64,000 nucleotides of DNA, taken from assembly GCF_018885265.1 (NCBI RefSeq), contig NZ_CP076538.1, forward strand, positions 7,166,001 to 7,230,000, in the 5' to 3' direction. The notes under the pieces are model-generated. The model had not been told where the DNA came from. It was given only the letters and a program-made list of their open reading frames with translations, and searched no databases. Shown in pieces: positions 26,877 through 35,193 of this stretch. The DNA is from Amycolatopsis aidingensis. Lineage in GTDB: Bacteria > Actinomycetota > Actinomycetes > Mycobacteriales > Pseudonocardiaceae. Every line of letters begins with the position of its first letter. The stretch's first letter is position 1. The translations under genes and the position numbers were made by a program.

Positions 26877-28610
26877 ATGACCACCCACGTAGCCGTACCC
26901 ACCGCCACACCGACAGCCGTATTCCCCACCACCCCCGGATGGCTGGCCCTGTCCGCCGCGTTCGGCGACGAGGTCCCCGCGATCGCCGACCGTGACGACC
27001 TCGTGGTCACCGTCGCCCCCGGGGCGGGACACGGTGCCCCCGCGTGCTTTTTCCCCGACCTGGCAGCCATCGAGGTCGATGGGTGCCACGTGGACGAGGG
27101 GGTCGACCCCGCCACGGTCGCCCCGCACCGCATCGGGGACCGCAAGCGCTACCGCACCGCGTGGGGTCTGCTGACCCACGAGTGCGCGCACGCCGCCCAT
27201 ACGGTGTGGCGCGCACCCGCCGACGCGCCGCGCGGGGCAGCGGCAGCGGCAGAGCTGCTGGAAGAGTCCCGCATCGAAGCGGCACAGCTCCGACGCCGCC
27301 CGGGGGACCGGTACTGGCTGCGTGCCAGCGCCATCAACCTGATCCTCGCCGACACCGACACGAAAGACCCCGCCACCGCGCTCACCATGTCCGCCCGTAG
27401 CGCGGCAACCGCTGCCGCGCTCCTTCTGGCACGGGTGGACGGCGGGGTACTCAACACCCGCGAAACCGCCCCCGTCGCCCGCATGGTGCGGGACATCCTC
27501 GGCACCGACAGCCTGGCCACCCTGCGCGATATCTGGCGTGCGGCGCACCGCACCGCCGACGACGACGCCGAGACCATGATCGAACTCGGACGCCGCTGGT
27601 GCGAGGTGATCGGCACCGACCCCGAAGACCCGCGCGACGGTGAACCGGGCGACGGCACCCCGTCACCGCTGGCCGAGGTGGTCGCCCGAGCGGCGGGCGC
27701 GATCGCCGCCGAAGTGGGCAGTGAGCCCGCACCCACCGACCCCGTGACCGAACGGATGGAAGCCGAGGCCACCGAGGTCGCTGCCCGCGAGGCCGCCGAC
27801 CGCGACGCGCGCACCGTGTTCTCATCGGGTGGTGGTCGTTCGGGTGGGACCCGCACGGCAGGCACGCGCCCGCCTACCGACGCCGAACGCACCGCCGCGC
27901 GGGACCTCGCCCGTGCGTTGGACACCGCGGGAGTCCGGGATCGCACCGCCACCAAAACGACCTCGGCCACACCTCCCGGGCGGTTGCGGATGCGCGGAGC
28001 GATGGCGGCCGACGCGCAACGTGCGGCGGGCGTGATCCCCACCGCTGAACCGTTCACCCGTACCACCCGGAAAATGGTGCCCACCCCGCCGCTACGGCTG
28101 GGCATCGCGTGTGACGTGTCCGGTTCGATGGGTGCCTTCGCCGGACCGGTGGCCTCGGCCGCCTGGATTCTCGGCCACGCCGCCCACCACACCCAGGTTC
28201 CGGCCACCACCGCCACCGTGATCTTCGGCCACACCGTCCGCCCGATCACGCACCCCGGCACCGCGCCACGCGAGGTCACGGAATTCGCCGCCAGCGATGG
28301 TGTGGAAGCCCTGGACCGCGCGATCAGCGCCCTCGACGGTGCCCTGAACCTGTCCCGCACCGACGCCGCGCGGCTGCTGGTCATCGTGACCGACACCGAC
28401 ATCGTCGACCCTGTTTACCGCCGCAACGCGCAGAAACACCTCGAACGGTTGCGCGCCACCGGGTGTGCCGTGTTGTGGCTGACACCGCGCAGGCCGTGGC
28501 TGGACACGGACCTAGTGCGAGGGGACACCGCGCACCGGCTCGCCGATCCGACCACCACCGCCCGCGAAATCGGGCACGCCACCACCGCCGCCCTGCGCGC
28601 CACCCGCTGA
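26877..28610 (+). CDS. VWA-domain protein with zincin-like metallopeptidase motif
   Basis: The 577-residue protein has two parts. Near the N-terminus is a metallopeptidase-like segment, LLTHECAHAAH (HExxH at 101-105), with a downstream Glu-rich helix ELLEESRIEAAQ that could supply the third zinc ligand. A long charged linker follows. The C-terminal VWA domain has the MIDAS motif ACDVSGSMG (near 412-419) and a following VIVTDTDIVDP strand. The architecture matches VWA-like metalloproteins paired with MoxR ATPases. Here the pair lies in a mobile-element setting with small genes around it. It is probably the substrate or effector arm of the upstream AAA+ protein. Confidence 0.82.
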   Translation: MTTHVAVPTATPTAVFPTTPGWLALSAAFGDEVPAIADRDDLVVTVAPGAGHGAPACFFPDLAAIEVDGCHVDEGVDPATVAPHRIGDRKRYRTAWGLLTHECAHAAHTVWRAPADAPRGAAAAAELLEESRIEAAQLRRRPGDRYWLRASAINLILADTDTKDPATALTMSARSAATAAALLLARVDGGVLNTRETAPVARMVRDILGTDSLATLRDIWRAAHRTADDDAETMIELGRRWCEVIGTDPEDPRDGEPGDGTPSPLAEVVARAAGAIAAEVGSEPAPTDPVTERMEAEATEVAAREAADRDARTVFSSGGGRSGGTRTAGTRPPTDAERTAARDLARALDTAGVRDRTATKTTSATPPGRLRMRGAMAADAQRAAGVIPTAEPFTRTTRKMVPTPPLRLGIACDVSGSMGAFAGPVASAAWILGHAAHHTQVPATTATVIFGHTVRPITHPGTAPREVTEFAASDGVEALDRAISALDGALNLSRTDAARLLVIVTDTDIVDPVYRRNAQKHLERLRATGCAVLWLTPRRPWLDTDLVRGDTAHRLADPTTTAREIGHATTAALRATR

Positions 28611-28702
28611 ACCACCACCGCCTCGGGGCGGGGCACCACCCGACCCCGAGGAAACCAACCCACCGGCCATCGCAACCACCACAACCGAAGGACGTGTCCG
28701 TG

Positions 28703-29041
28703 ATGAACGACCCCGCTGCCGCAGCGCCGCGCGAGCGCATAGTCGAACTCGACGAAAGCGCCACCTGCAACCAGCACCGCTACACCTACACCCGCATCGC
28801 CCGCATCGGCGGATACCGCATACGGGCACGCGTCGAACGCGACTTCTATCCGTTCCAATCGGGTGCCGTGGCCGAGGTTCTCGCCACCGACAGGACGTGG
28901 ACCCACCTCGCCACCTACGACCCCGAGGAGTGGATCGATGCCACCACCATGCCCAACCGGGGAGGGGTCCATTGCGCCACCGAACTCGGCGAGATCGCCG
29001 AAGTCCTCCTCAACCGCGCCGCAAGCATCCTCCTCGACTAA
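28703..29041 (+). CDS. Hypothetical accessory-region protein
   Basis: The 112-residue soluble protein mixes strands and helices (RIVELDESATCNQHRYTYTR, AVAEVLATDRTWTHLATYD) and ends in a helix (LGEIAEVLLNRAASILLD). The ATG at 28703 follows a GAAGGA site; a GTG lies directly before it. It sits 92 bases after the VWA gene and may belong to the same transcript. No motif or family is recognised. Confidence 0.6.
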   Translation: MNDPAAAAPRERIVELDESATCNQHRYTYTRIARIGGYRIRARVERDFYPFQSGAVAEVLATDRTWTHLATYDPEEWIDATTMPNRGGVHCATELGEIAEVLLNRAASILLD

Positions 29042-29079
29042 TCCCATCCGCCCGCTGCCCCGTGACGAGGTGAACGATC

Positions 29080-29550
29080 ATGACCATCACGCACACACCA
29101 GAAACCTTGGCCGCGCGCGTCGCCAATGCGCTGGACCGTGCCCGCCGCCAGGATCCCGCGTTCGACACCCGCCCCTGCGACGACCACCGCGCCCTCATCC
29201 GCCGCGCGCTTGCCCATGACATCACTGTCGCGTTCGGGGTGGCGCTCCACACGGTCACGGTCACCGACGACCCCGACCGGGAACACGGGGGATGGCGGTG
29301 GTTCCGTGTCGCGATCGCGGACGACGGCAACGAGTACCGGTTCACCTCCTTCGGCGGCACCGTGGACGATCTCCGCGTGCTCGCGCCGTGCCCGCAGTGC
29401 GGTGGCGAGGTGCCGCGCGCTGACGCCTCCGAACTCGCCGCGCTCGGTCGCTTCCTCGACTCCCTGGCCACCGGGCACCCCGTCCCCACCCCGCACGAGT
29501 ACGAGCCCGACCACCAGCACGCGCACGGGTGCCCGAGCTACCAGCCCTGA
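29080..29550 (+). CDS. Hypothetical protein with CxxC motif
   Basis: The 156-residue soluble protein has a charged N-terminal helix (ETLAARVANALDRARRQ), a strand-rich middle (VTVTDDPDREHGGWRWFRVA) and a CPQCGGEVPRADASE motif near residue 105, which could bind zinc. The His-rich C-terminus ends HQHAHGCPSYQP and adds one more possible ligand. The start follows GACGAGG. It is the fourth gene of the accessory run. The metal-binding idea rests on spacing only. Confidence 0.6.
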   Translation: MTITHTPETLAARVANALDRARRQDPAFDTRPCDDHRALIRRALAHDITVAFGVALHTVTVTDDPDREHGGWRWFRVAIADDGNEYRFTSFGGTVDDLRVLAPCPQCGGEVPRADASELAALGRFLDSLATGHPVPTPHEYEPDHQHAHGCPSYQP

Positions 29551-29630
29551 CACCGCAACCCCACCCCGCTCCCAGGACAGGAGACGTCACGTCGCCTGTC
29601 ATGACATTCAGCCGAGAAGGACGGTGTGTG

Positions 29631-30050
29631 ATGACCACCTTCATACCCATTCCCCCCGACCTGTACCGCCACGCTGAGCCCGACGCGGGCGCGATCCTGC
29701 CCGCACTGACCGAACGACTGAAGCGGAGCCGACCGGTCGAGCAGTTCGACCCGAACTGGGGCTACGTGCTCACCGGTCTCGCGTCAACCGGCGCGGTGGT
29801 CGCGGCCCTGCATTGTGGGCAGACCGACGTGCCCGACCACGTGTGGCCCGAGGTGATGCGCCTGTACTGCCCGACGGCGTGGAGCCTGCTCACCTCGTCC
29901 GGAGTGCCGTTCGAGAGGTGGCAGGTCGGCCGCTGCGAGGCCATGTTGCACAGCCGGGTCGCGGCCACCGCCAACACCGAACTCGGCGGCTACGCCGTGT
30001 TCGCCGTGATGGACGTGCCGCCGTCGTGGCTGAGGTCGTCGGCACGCTAG
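29631..30050 (+). CDS. Hypothetical accessory-region protein
   Basis: The 139-residue protein has no signal peptide. It contains a helical middle (VLTGLASTGAVVAALHCG) and an aromatic segment (EVMRLYCPTAWSLLTSSG). The ATG at 29631 follows GAGAAGGA. Its product is not recognised. It continues the co-oriented set and is followed by a small membrane-protein gene. Confidence 0.55.
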   Translation: MTTFIPIPPDLYRHAEPDAGAILPALTERLKRSRPVEQFDPNWGYVLTGLASTGAVVAALHCGQTDVPDHVWPEVMRLYCPTAWSLLTSSGVPFERWQVGRCEAMLHSRVAATANTELGGYAVFAVMDVPPSWLRSSAR

Positions 30051-30116
30051 GCGATATTCCCACCTTCACCTGACCACCTGCCCCGTCGCCGCACCGTGGA
30101 AAGGGGTGGACAACCC

Positions 30117-30335
30117 ATGCACGACAGGAAAAACCGACTCATGTGGGCCGTGCTGGCCATGCTGCTACCGGGACCGTGGACCCCGGTCATCGTGCTGGCC
30201 TACATCCTCGGCCGCGCCACCGAACGCGACCAGGCCGCCGATCACCACCGCTTCCCGCAGCCGTACCCACCACCCGACCCCTACGCCTGCGTCCCGGACC
30301 CGCTGACTCGGGACTCGTACGCGCCACCACGGTAA
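30117..30335 (+). CDS. Small single-helix membrane protein
   Basis: A 72-residue protein has one hydrophobic stretch (LMWAVLAMLLPGPWTPVIVLAYILG) followed by a Pro- and His-rich cytoplasmic-like tail. The start follows GAAAGGGG. The membrane segment is repeated, with near-identical DNA, in a truncated relic near 34785-34830, so a paralogue once existed downstream. Function unknown. Confidence 0.6.
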   Translation: MHDRKNRLMWAVLAMLLPGPWTPVIVLAYILGRATERDQAADHHRFPQPYPPPDPYACVPDPLTRDSYAPPR

Positions 30336-30348
30336 GGACTGACAACCC

Positions 30349-30828
30349 ATGTCGAGCTACACCGACTTCTACTTCGGACGTGGCGAGAACGCCAACTGGC
30401 TCGGCTCCCTACGCGGGGAGTGCTGCCCCGAGAACTTCCTCACCGTCCCACCATCGCGGCTGGCGCTGGCCGCGACCGACGAGAGCACCTTCCGCCCGGC
30501 GGTCGCCGACACCCTCGGCGTGTGGGAAGACGAACGCCTCGGCCAGGCGTATCGCCGCGAACTCGGCTGGCCATGGCCGTGGTACACCAGCCACGACAGC
30601 AGCTGGATCATTGTGTTCGACCCGGCACCGCGCGCGGTGTTCGTCACCGTGGGCGGCGGGGTCACCTGGCACCGCATCGATCCCCACGACCCGCAGTTCC
30701 CCGAGGGCGACGACCCGCTCGGCCCAGACAAACATCTACGCGTGGCTTCGCGATCCGGCCGCACCGCCCTCGGTGCCGATGCCGCTGATGCGCCCGAAAC
30801 CCACCACTATACCCACCTTCGGCGGTGA
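30349..30828 (+). CDS. Hypothetical protein, DFYFGRG family
   Basis: The 159-residue protein opens with TDFYFGRGENANWLGSLRGE, a block shared with the adjacent broken gene at 30835 (HDFYLGRGPDAEWLGS). Both are therefore copies of one family. The middle holds WPWYTSHDSSWIIVFDPAPR and VFVTVGGGVTWHRID. It has no signal peptide, catalytic motif or transmembrane helix. The start is 13 bases after the membrane-protein gene. Function unknown. Confidence 0.65.
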   Translation: MSSYTDFYFGRGENANWLGSLRGECCPENFLTVPPSRLALAATDESTFRPAVADTLGVWEDERLGQAYRRELGWPWPWYTSHDSSWIIVFDPAPRAVFVTVGGGVTWHRIDPHDPQFPEGDDPLGPDKHLRVASRSGRTALGADAADAPETHHYTHLRR

Positions 30829-30834
30829 CGCCCG

Positions 30835-31472
30835 ATGAGCCTCGCGACAACGCACGACTTCTACCTCGGGCGCGGACCGGACGCCGAGTGGCTCGGGTCG
30901 ATCCACCTCGGCACCTGCGCCTGCAACGGCCTCGACGAGATCGATCGCGCCCGCACCGCGGACGAATTCGCCGAACTCGTGGACGTCTTCCTGCGCGCCG
31001 CCGAGGTCGCCACGGCACCGACTACACCCACGCCTTCGACGCGAGCACGGCGTGGACCGCACTGCGCGGGGATCGGTGGTCGGTGCGCGCGGGCGAATAC
31101 GTGCCACCCGGACCTGCACCAACTCGGACTACACATCCTGGCCGATCTCACCCTGCCACCGGGACCGGGCGCACCCGCCGAGCTCGTCGAGCTACGTGCG
31201 CAAATCCCGCCGCATCTGCGCTACGCCATCACCGCCAACGAACCGACGGTGGTACCTGGAACTCGAGGTGTTCGGCTACCACGACGGCGACCCCGCCGCC
31301 GACGCGACCGCGCCCGCCCTCTCGGTGCTGCCCGCCCTCTGCGGGTGGACCGACCCCGACGGCGGCCCGCCCCCGCTTCGGCGTGCGCGTGCTCATCGCC
31401 GAGGACGAACGCCACACCACTCACCCCGTGCTGGCCGACCGCCACGCCCACGCGGTGCTGACCGCCTACTGA
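30835..31472 (+). pseudogene. Multiply frameshifted paralogue of the DFYFGRG gene
   Basis: The ATG at 30835 opens a product starting HDFYLGRGPDAEWLGSIHLG, but the coding sense hops between frames. The segment to about residue 60 is in one frame. DYTHAFDASTAWTALRGDRW follows in a second frame, and LGLHILADLTLPPGPGAPAE in the first. RWYLELEVFGYHDGDPAAD lies in the third, and the end (VRVLIAEDERHTTH to the TGA at 31470-31472) is back in the second. At least four shifts are needed to read it through. That means decay, unless the assembly has errors here. The intact upstream copy argues that this one is redundant. Confidence 0.7.
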
Positions 31473-31499
31473 CCCCGCACGACAACCACGGAGGACTCC

Positions 31500-31868
31500 A
31501 TGCCAACGAGCACCACACCACACGAACCGACCGCCGCCAACAAGGACGGCAAGGCGGAGCGCCGCAGCGCCGCCGAACACTGCGCCACCGCCGAGGAACT
31601 GTTCGCCCACGCCCGCGCCCTGCACCCGGGCAACGGTCGCACGCGCATCCCGGCCGAGGTCGTCGTCGAGTACGAACGCTGCCTGGACTGGGCGGGCCTG
31701 CACCTGCGCCTCGCCGAGGCCATCACCGCCGGAGCCGGACTGGTGCTCGCGCACCGCCAACTCCTCGCAGGCGACGTGCGGCTGCACAACACCTACGTCA
31801 GCTACGAGACCCACCAGTGGACCGAGTTCCTCCATGACCACCACGACCAGGCCGTGAGGTCGGTATGA
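31500..31868 (+). CDS. Hypothetical helical protein
   Basis: A 122-residue protein with long amphipathic helices ([40 protein letters not shown]) reads as a small all-helical fold. GGAGG precedes the ATG. Its end overlaps the next gene by ATGA, so the two are coupled. No transmembrane segment or motif is seen; the family is not recognised. Confidence 0.6.
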   Translation: MPTSTTPHEPTAANKDGKAERRSAAEHCATAEELFAHARALHPGNGRTRIPAEVVVEYERCLDWAGLHLRLAEAITAGAGLVLAHRQLLAGDVRLHNTYVSYETHQWTEFLHDHHDQAVRSV

Positions 31869-32131
31869 CCACACGCCCCACCGACACCGACGCCACACCG
31901 CTGCAGCCCGGCCTGCCCGAACCGCCACGTCGGGATCGGCCCCGCCGAGTCGTGCCGCTGCCCCACGACGTGTGGAGCGGTCGGTGGCCCGGGGAAGCCG
32001 AATGCGCGGAGTTCGGCTGGATACTCGGGCTCGGCCTGCCCGACCTCAACCGCCTGCTCACCACGGCCACCTGGGATCGATCCCACCACGCGTCCCTGGC
32101 CCCGCCCGGCCAACCACGACACGACCGCTGA
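31865..32131 (+). CDS. Small hypothetical protein
   Basis: The 88-residue, Pro- and Arg-rich protein contains [20 protein letters not shown] in its middle, perhaps a short helix-turn motif. It starts by ATGA overlap with the helical gene upstream and ends 12 bases before the next gene, which carries AAGGAGAA. Size and composition suggest a small partner of its neighbours. No function can be assigned. Confidence 0.5.
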   Translation: MTTRPTDTDATPLQPGLPEPPRRDRPRRVVPLPHDVWSGRWPGEAECAEFGWILGLGLPDLNRLLTTATWDRSHHASLAPPGQPRHDR

Positions 32132-32143
32132 AGGAGAAACACG

Positions 32144-32983
32144 ATGAGCACGCTCACCACCGCCACGGCCTCGCCCGCGGGCACCGACCTCGCCGCCGGC
32201 GAGAACTGGATCGAATTCGTGCCCGCCGCCCTCGCCCAGCCGCACCAGGTCAGCTTTCCCGCCGTCGTCGAATCCCGCCGCAACCATGGGCTGTGGGTGC
32301 GGCCCCGGCTGCGCCGCGACGTCGCCGAGGCCCTGTGTGAGTGGCTGAACCTGGTTTACCCCCTCGACCCGGACTGGTATCCGCTGGCCCGCTTCGAAGA
32401 CGACCTGCTGGTGGTCTTCACCGGGGAGGCCGCCCACCAGCGCCACGAGATCGCCCTCGGCGAGGACGGCCGCTACCCGCTCGGCGAGATCGGCTGTTGG
32501 TTCCTGTCCGCCCCGACCCGCACCCGCGCCCGCTTCTACCGCCAGTTGGAAGTGCTGCGTGACGCCACCCGCCACTACCCGCGCCCGGGCGAAACCCTGG
32601 TCACCTGCGACCCCGGCAACCTGCCCGTGAGCGGATTCCCCGCCCGGATCGACACTCGGCCCGCAGCGCCGTGGGTCCCGGTGTTCCGGCCGGAGATCGC
32701 CGAGGCCGTGGCCGCAACCTGCACCAGCAACCACGACAGGTTCCCCGACGACCACCCGCAGGTGTACTTCGACCGCGACACCCTGGTCCACGTCCACCAG
32801 CACCTACGGGCCCTGGACGGCTACCTGCCCTGGCGCATCGAACCCGACACGGACGGGAACTACCGCATCGACGGCGACGAGTGGACCTTCCAGACGGTCC
32901 CCGTGACATCCGAGGGTGACGTGCACCCAACCGCGACGGCGCCGGAGGGTGGGCACCGAGCCCGGTCGGGGCATCCAGCGTGA
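32144..32983 (+). CDS. Hypothetical accessory-region protein
   Basis: The 279-residue soluble protein has several strand-helix blocks, including WIEFVPAALAQPHQVSFPAVV, LRRDVAEALCEWLNLVYPLD and EIGCWFLSAPTRTRARFYR. The start follows AAGGAGAA. Its stop overlaps a GTG that opens the next, broken frame (GTGA), so the two were once coupled. No known domain is seen; it looks intact although its 3' neighbours are decaying. Confidence 0.6.
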   Translation: MSTLTTATASPAGTDLAAGENWIEFVPAALAQPHQVSFPAVVESRRNHGLWVRPRLRRDVAEALCEWLNLVYPLDPDWYPLARFEDDLLVVFTGEAAHQRHEIALGEDGRYPLGEIGCWFLSAPTRTRARFYRQLEVLRDATRHYPRPGETLVTCDPGNLPVSGFPARIDTRPAAPWVPVFRPEIAEAVAATCTSNHDRFPDDHPQVYFDRDTLVHVHQHLRALDGYLPWRIEPDTDGNYRIDGDEWTFQTVPVTSEGDVHPTATAPEGGHRARSGHPA

Positions 32984-33358
32984 GCGCACCCACCACCACG
33001 GCCCCGACACCCTGCACGTCCGGCGGATTCGGGAACCGCACTCGGTGGCAGGGTCCAGCGCGGTCACCGAACGCCTCACCACGAGCCACGGCTGGACCGC
33101 GCTGGCCGACCTGCCAGTGCAGGACGGGTATGACGCCACATCCGCCTGCGCCCTGACCACCACGGCGCGCGTCGCGGGAACAGTCCCGGGCACCGCGCTG
33201 GCGCTGCGCGAGCACCCTTCGGGCATCGTGGTCGGCGAGCGCTATAAGCGACACCGCCTGGCTCGAGCTACCGCAGCTCATGGCCTGGTCACCGACCACT
33301 CCGCCCGGCGCTGCTCGCCCGGGGCGAACGTCCGGGCACGATCACCACCGAGTCCTGA
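32980..33358 (+). pseudogene. Frameshifted hypothetical gene
   Basis: The GTG at 32980 overlaps the upstream stop, as in an operon. The coherent protein-like sequence soon lies in a different frame (SSAVTERLTTSHGWTALADL, TALALREHPSGIVVGERYKR, HRLARATAAHGLVT). Near 33300 it shifts again to a third frame (LLARGERPGTITTES) that ends in a TGA at 33356-33358. Two shifts are thus needed to read it through. The protein is not recognised. It is either decayed or mis-sequenced, and it lies between other broken genes. Confidence 0.6.
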
Positions 33359-33410
33359 GACCCTGGGCCGCGACCTCCGTGGTCCTGCAGCGAGGAGGAA
33401 CGTACTCACC

Positions 33411-34440
33411 ATGCCGACCGCCGGATCACCATCGCACTCCGCGGCGCACTCGCTGTTCGACGTCGCAGCCCGCTCGCTGACCCACGCCGACGTGTTCGCG
33501 CTGTCCGAGGACCAGCAGGCCGCCCTCGGCCACGCCCGCCAACTCCTCGCCGCCGAAGCAGGCGGCCATGCGGCCCTGGTGGTCACCGGGGGCGCGGGAT
33601 CGGGCAAGAGCGCCCTCGCGCTGACTCTGCTCGGCGACGCCCTGCGTGCCGCGCACCCAGCGATCGCTCCCAAACCGCGGAGCTGCTCAACGCCGCCCGC
33701 GTCGTGGTGTTCCTGCTCGACGAGGACCAGGCGGTCCGCCCCGGGCAAATCGGAACCCGCGACTACATCGAGACGGCCGCGCACACGTGCGGTGCCACAG
33801 TGCGGACCGTGCAGCTAGACAGCCAGCACCGCAGCCGCAGCCCGCGCTATGACGCCTGGGTCCGGCGCCTGCTCGGCCTCGATGCCGGTCCGGTCCCTCC
33901 GGCCCCGTGGAACGTGGAGGAGGGGTTCGAGCTGCAGGTGGCCGACAGCCCCGCGAGCTGGAGCAGATGCTGCGCGCGAAGACCGAGCTGGGGCAAGCGC
34001 GCGGATAACGACCGGGTACTGCTGGCCGTGGAGCGACGCGATTCCCGGACATCCGTTGGTCGACGACATCGTGATCGGCGACTGGCGCCGCCCGTGGAGT
34101 GTGAAAGGCAACCGCGCGGTCAACGGGCTGCCGCCCTCCCCCTGTGGGCGATCGAGCCTGCCGGTGCCGACCAAGTCGGCTGCATCTACACCGCGCAAGG
34201 CTTCGAGTACGACCACGGCGGCGTCATCCTCAGCCCCGACCTGCTCTGGCGGGGCGATCGGTGGGTCACCGACACAGCCGCCACCCGCGACAACGCCCTC
34301 ACCCGCACGGCAGCGGCCGACTTCGACCGGTGGGTGCGCCGCACCTACCGCGTGCTGCTCACCGGGGACGAGCGGGCACCATCCTGTACTCCACCGACCC
34401 CGAAACCCGCGCCCTGCTGCACGAACTCGTCACCACGTAG
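33411..34440 (+). pseudogene. Broken DUF2075-type DNA/RNA helicase remnant
   Basis: The start at 33411 follows AGGAGGAA and leads to a P-loop (VVTGGAGSGKSALALTLLG, near residue 70). The frame then shifts. ARVVVFLLDEDQAVRPGQIG, LDSQHRSRSPRYDAWVRRLL and FELQVADSPA lie in a second frame. TTGYCWPWSDAIPGHPLVDD and the following WRRPWSVKGNRAVNG lie in a third, after which WAIEPAGADQVGCIYTAQGF returns to the second. The last part (GTILYSTDPETRALLHELV) is shifted again. The order and phrases match the DUF2075/Schlafen-like helicase family. The block that normally follows the P-loop and holds Walker B (LDEAH) is missing, so an internal deletion adds to the shifts. It must be inactive. Confidence 0.78.
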
Positions 34441-34784
34441 CCGAAAAGCCCGCCGTGGTCACGGGTTCCGGCATCCCAGCTCGTCACCGTCGGGAGCTGT
34501 CAGGTAGGACGACGCCCCGTGCCCCGGCCGCCGGAGCAGGGGGTGGATAGGGTCACGCGGTCCAGGTGATGGCTCCGGGTGGTGCCGTCGTCGTCCGGGA
34601 CGATGGTGATCGTCCCGGGCCAGTCGCATCCCACGCGTCCGGGTAGTTTGCGGTGGTCGTAGCGGCGGCCGCAGCGCATCACCAACGGGCGTTCAGGAAC
34701 CAGCCAGTGGTAGACCAGCAGCGCCACGTCGACCCACGTGCGGGCACCGCAGCACGAGGAAGTGAACACGGCATACCGGGTCAC

Positions 34785-34830
34785 CCAGTCATCGTGCTGG
34801 CCTACGTCCTCGGCCGTGTCAACCGCACGC
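34785..34830 (+). pseudogene. Relic of the small membrane-protein gene
   Basis: Within the gene-poor stretch 34441-35193, the DNA encoding HPVIVLAYVLGRV is nearly identical to the segment of the small membrane gene at 30117-30335 (TPVIVLAYILGRA). The frame is not part of an intact gene. It is a leftover of a duplicated or rearranged accessory gene. A 414-base reverse-strand open frame spans the same bases but contains the antisense of this relic, so I do not call it. The rest of 34441-35193 shows no convincing gene. Confidence 0.5.
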
Positions 34831-35193
34831 TCCGCGGTCCACCGAGCCCGATATGGCCGACCTGACCGTGTCCACCCGCTAGGGCTCGGCGTCCGCGTCA
34901 TCCGGCTCGACACAGGCGGCCAGAGACAATGCCGTCGGCGAGGCCGACCACGACCCGGCCACCTGCCTCCCGGTAGCAGACTTATAGACAGCTACGACCA
35001 CCCGCGTCCGACCCTGTCCCGGTGCCGGGTGTAGCGGGGCGGCACGAGTGGGCGATCAGCGCGTCACCACCGGGCGGGGCACCCTGCCCGGTGGCAAGTG
35101 CCGTCGTTTGGGCAGGTCGCTGTCGTGAGCTGTACATGTGCGCGGGCCCGGCCACGCGCAGAGGACGCGTCACCGGGCCCAACACAGCGAGAA

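Noticed and set aside
34500..34913. Minus-strand frame of 137 residues
   Set aside because: It includes the antisense of the membrane-protein relic and has no ribosome site or recognisable motif.
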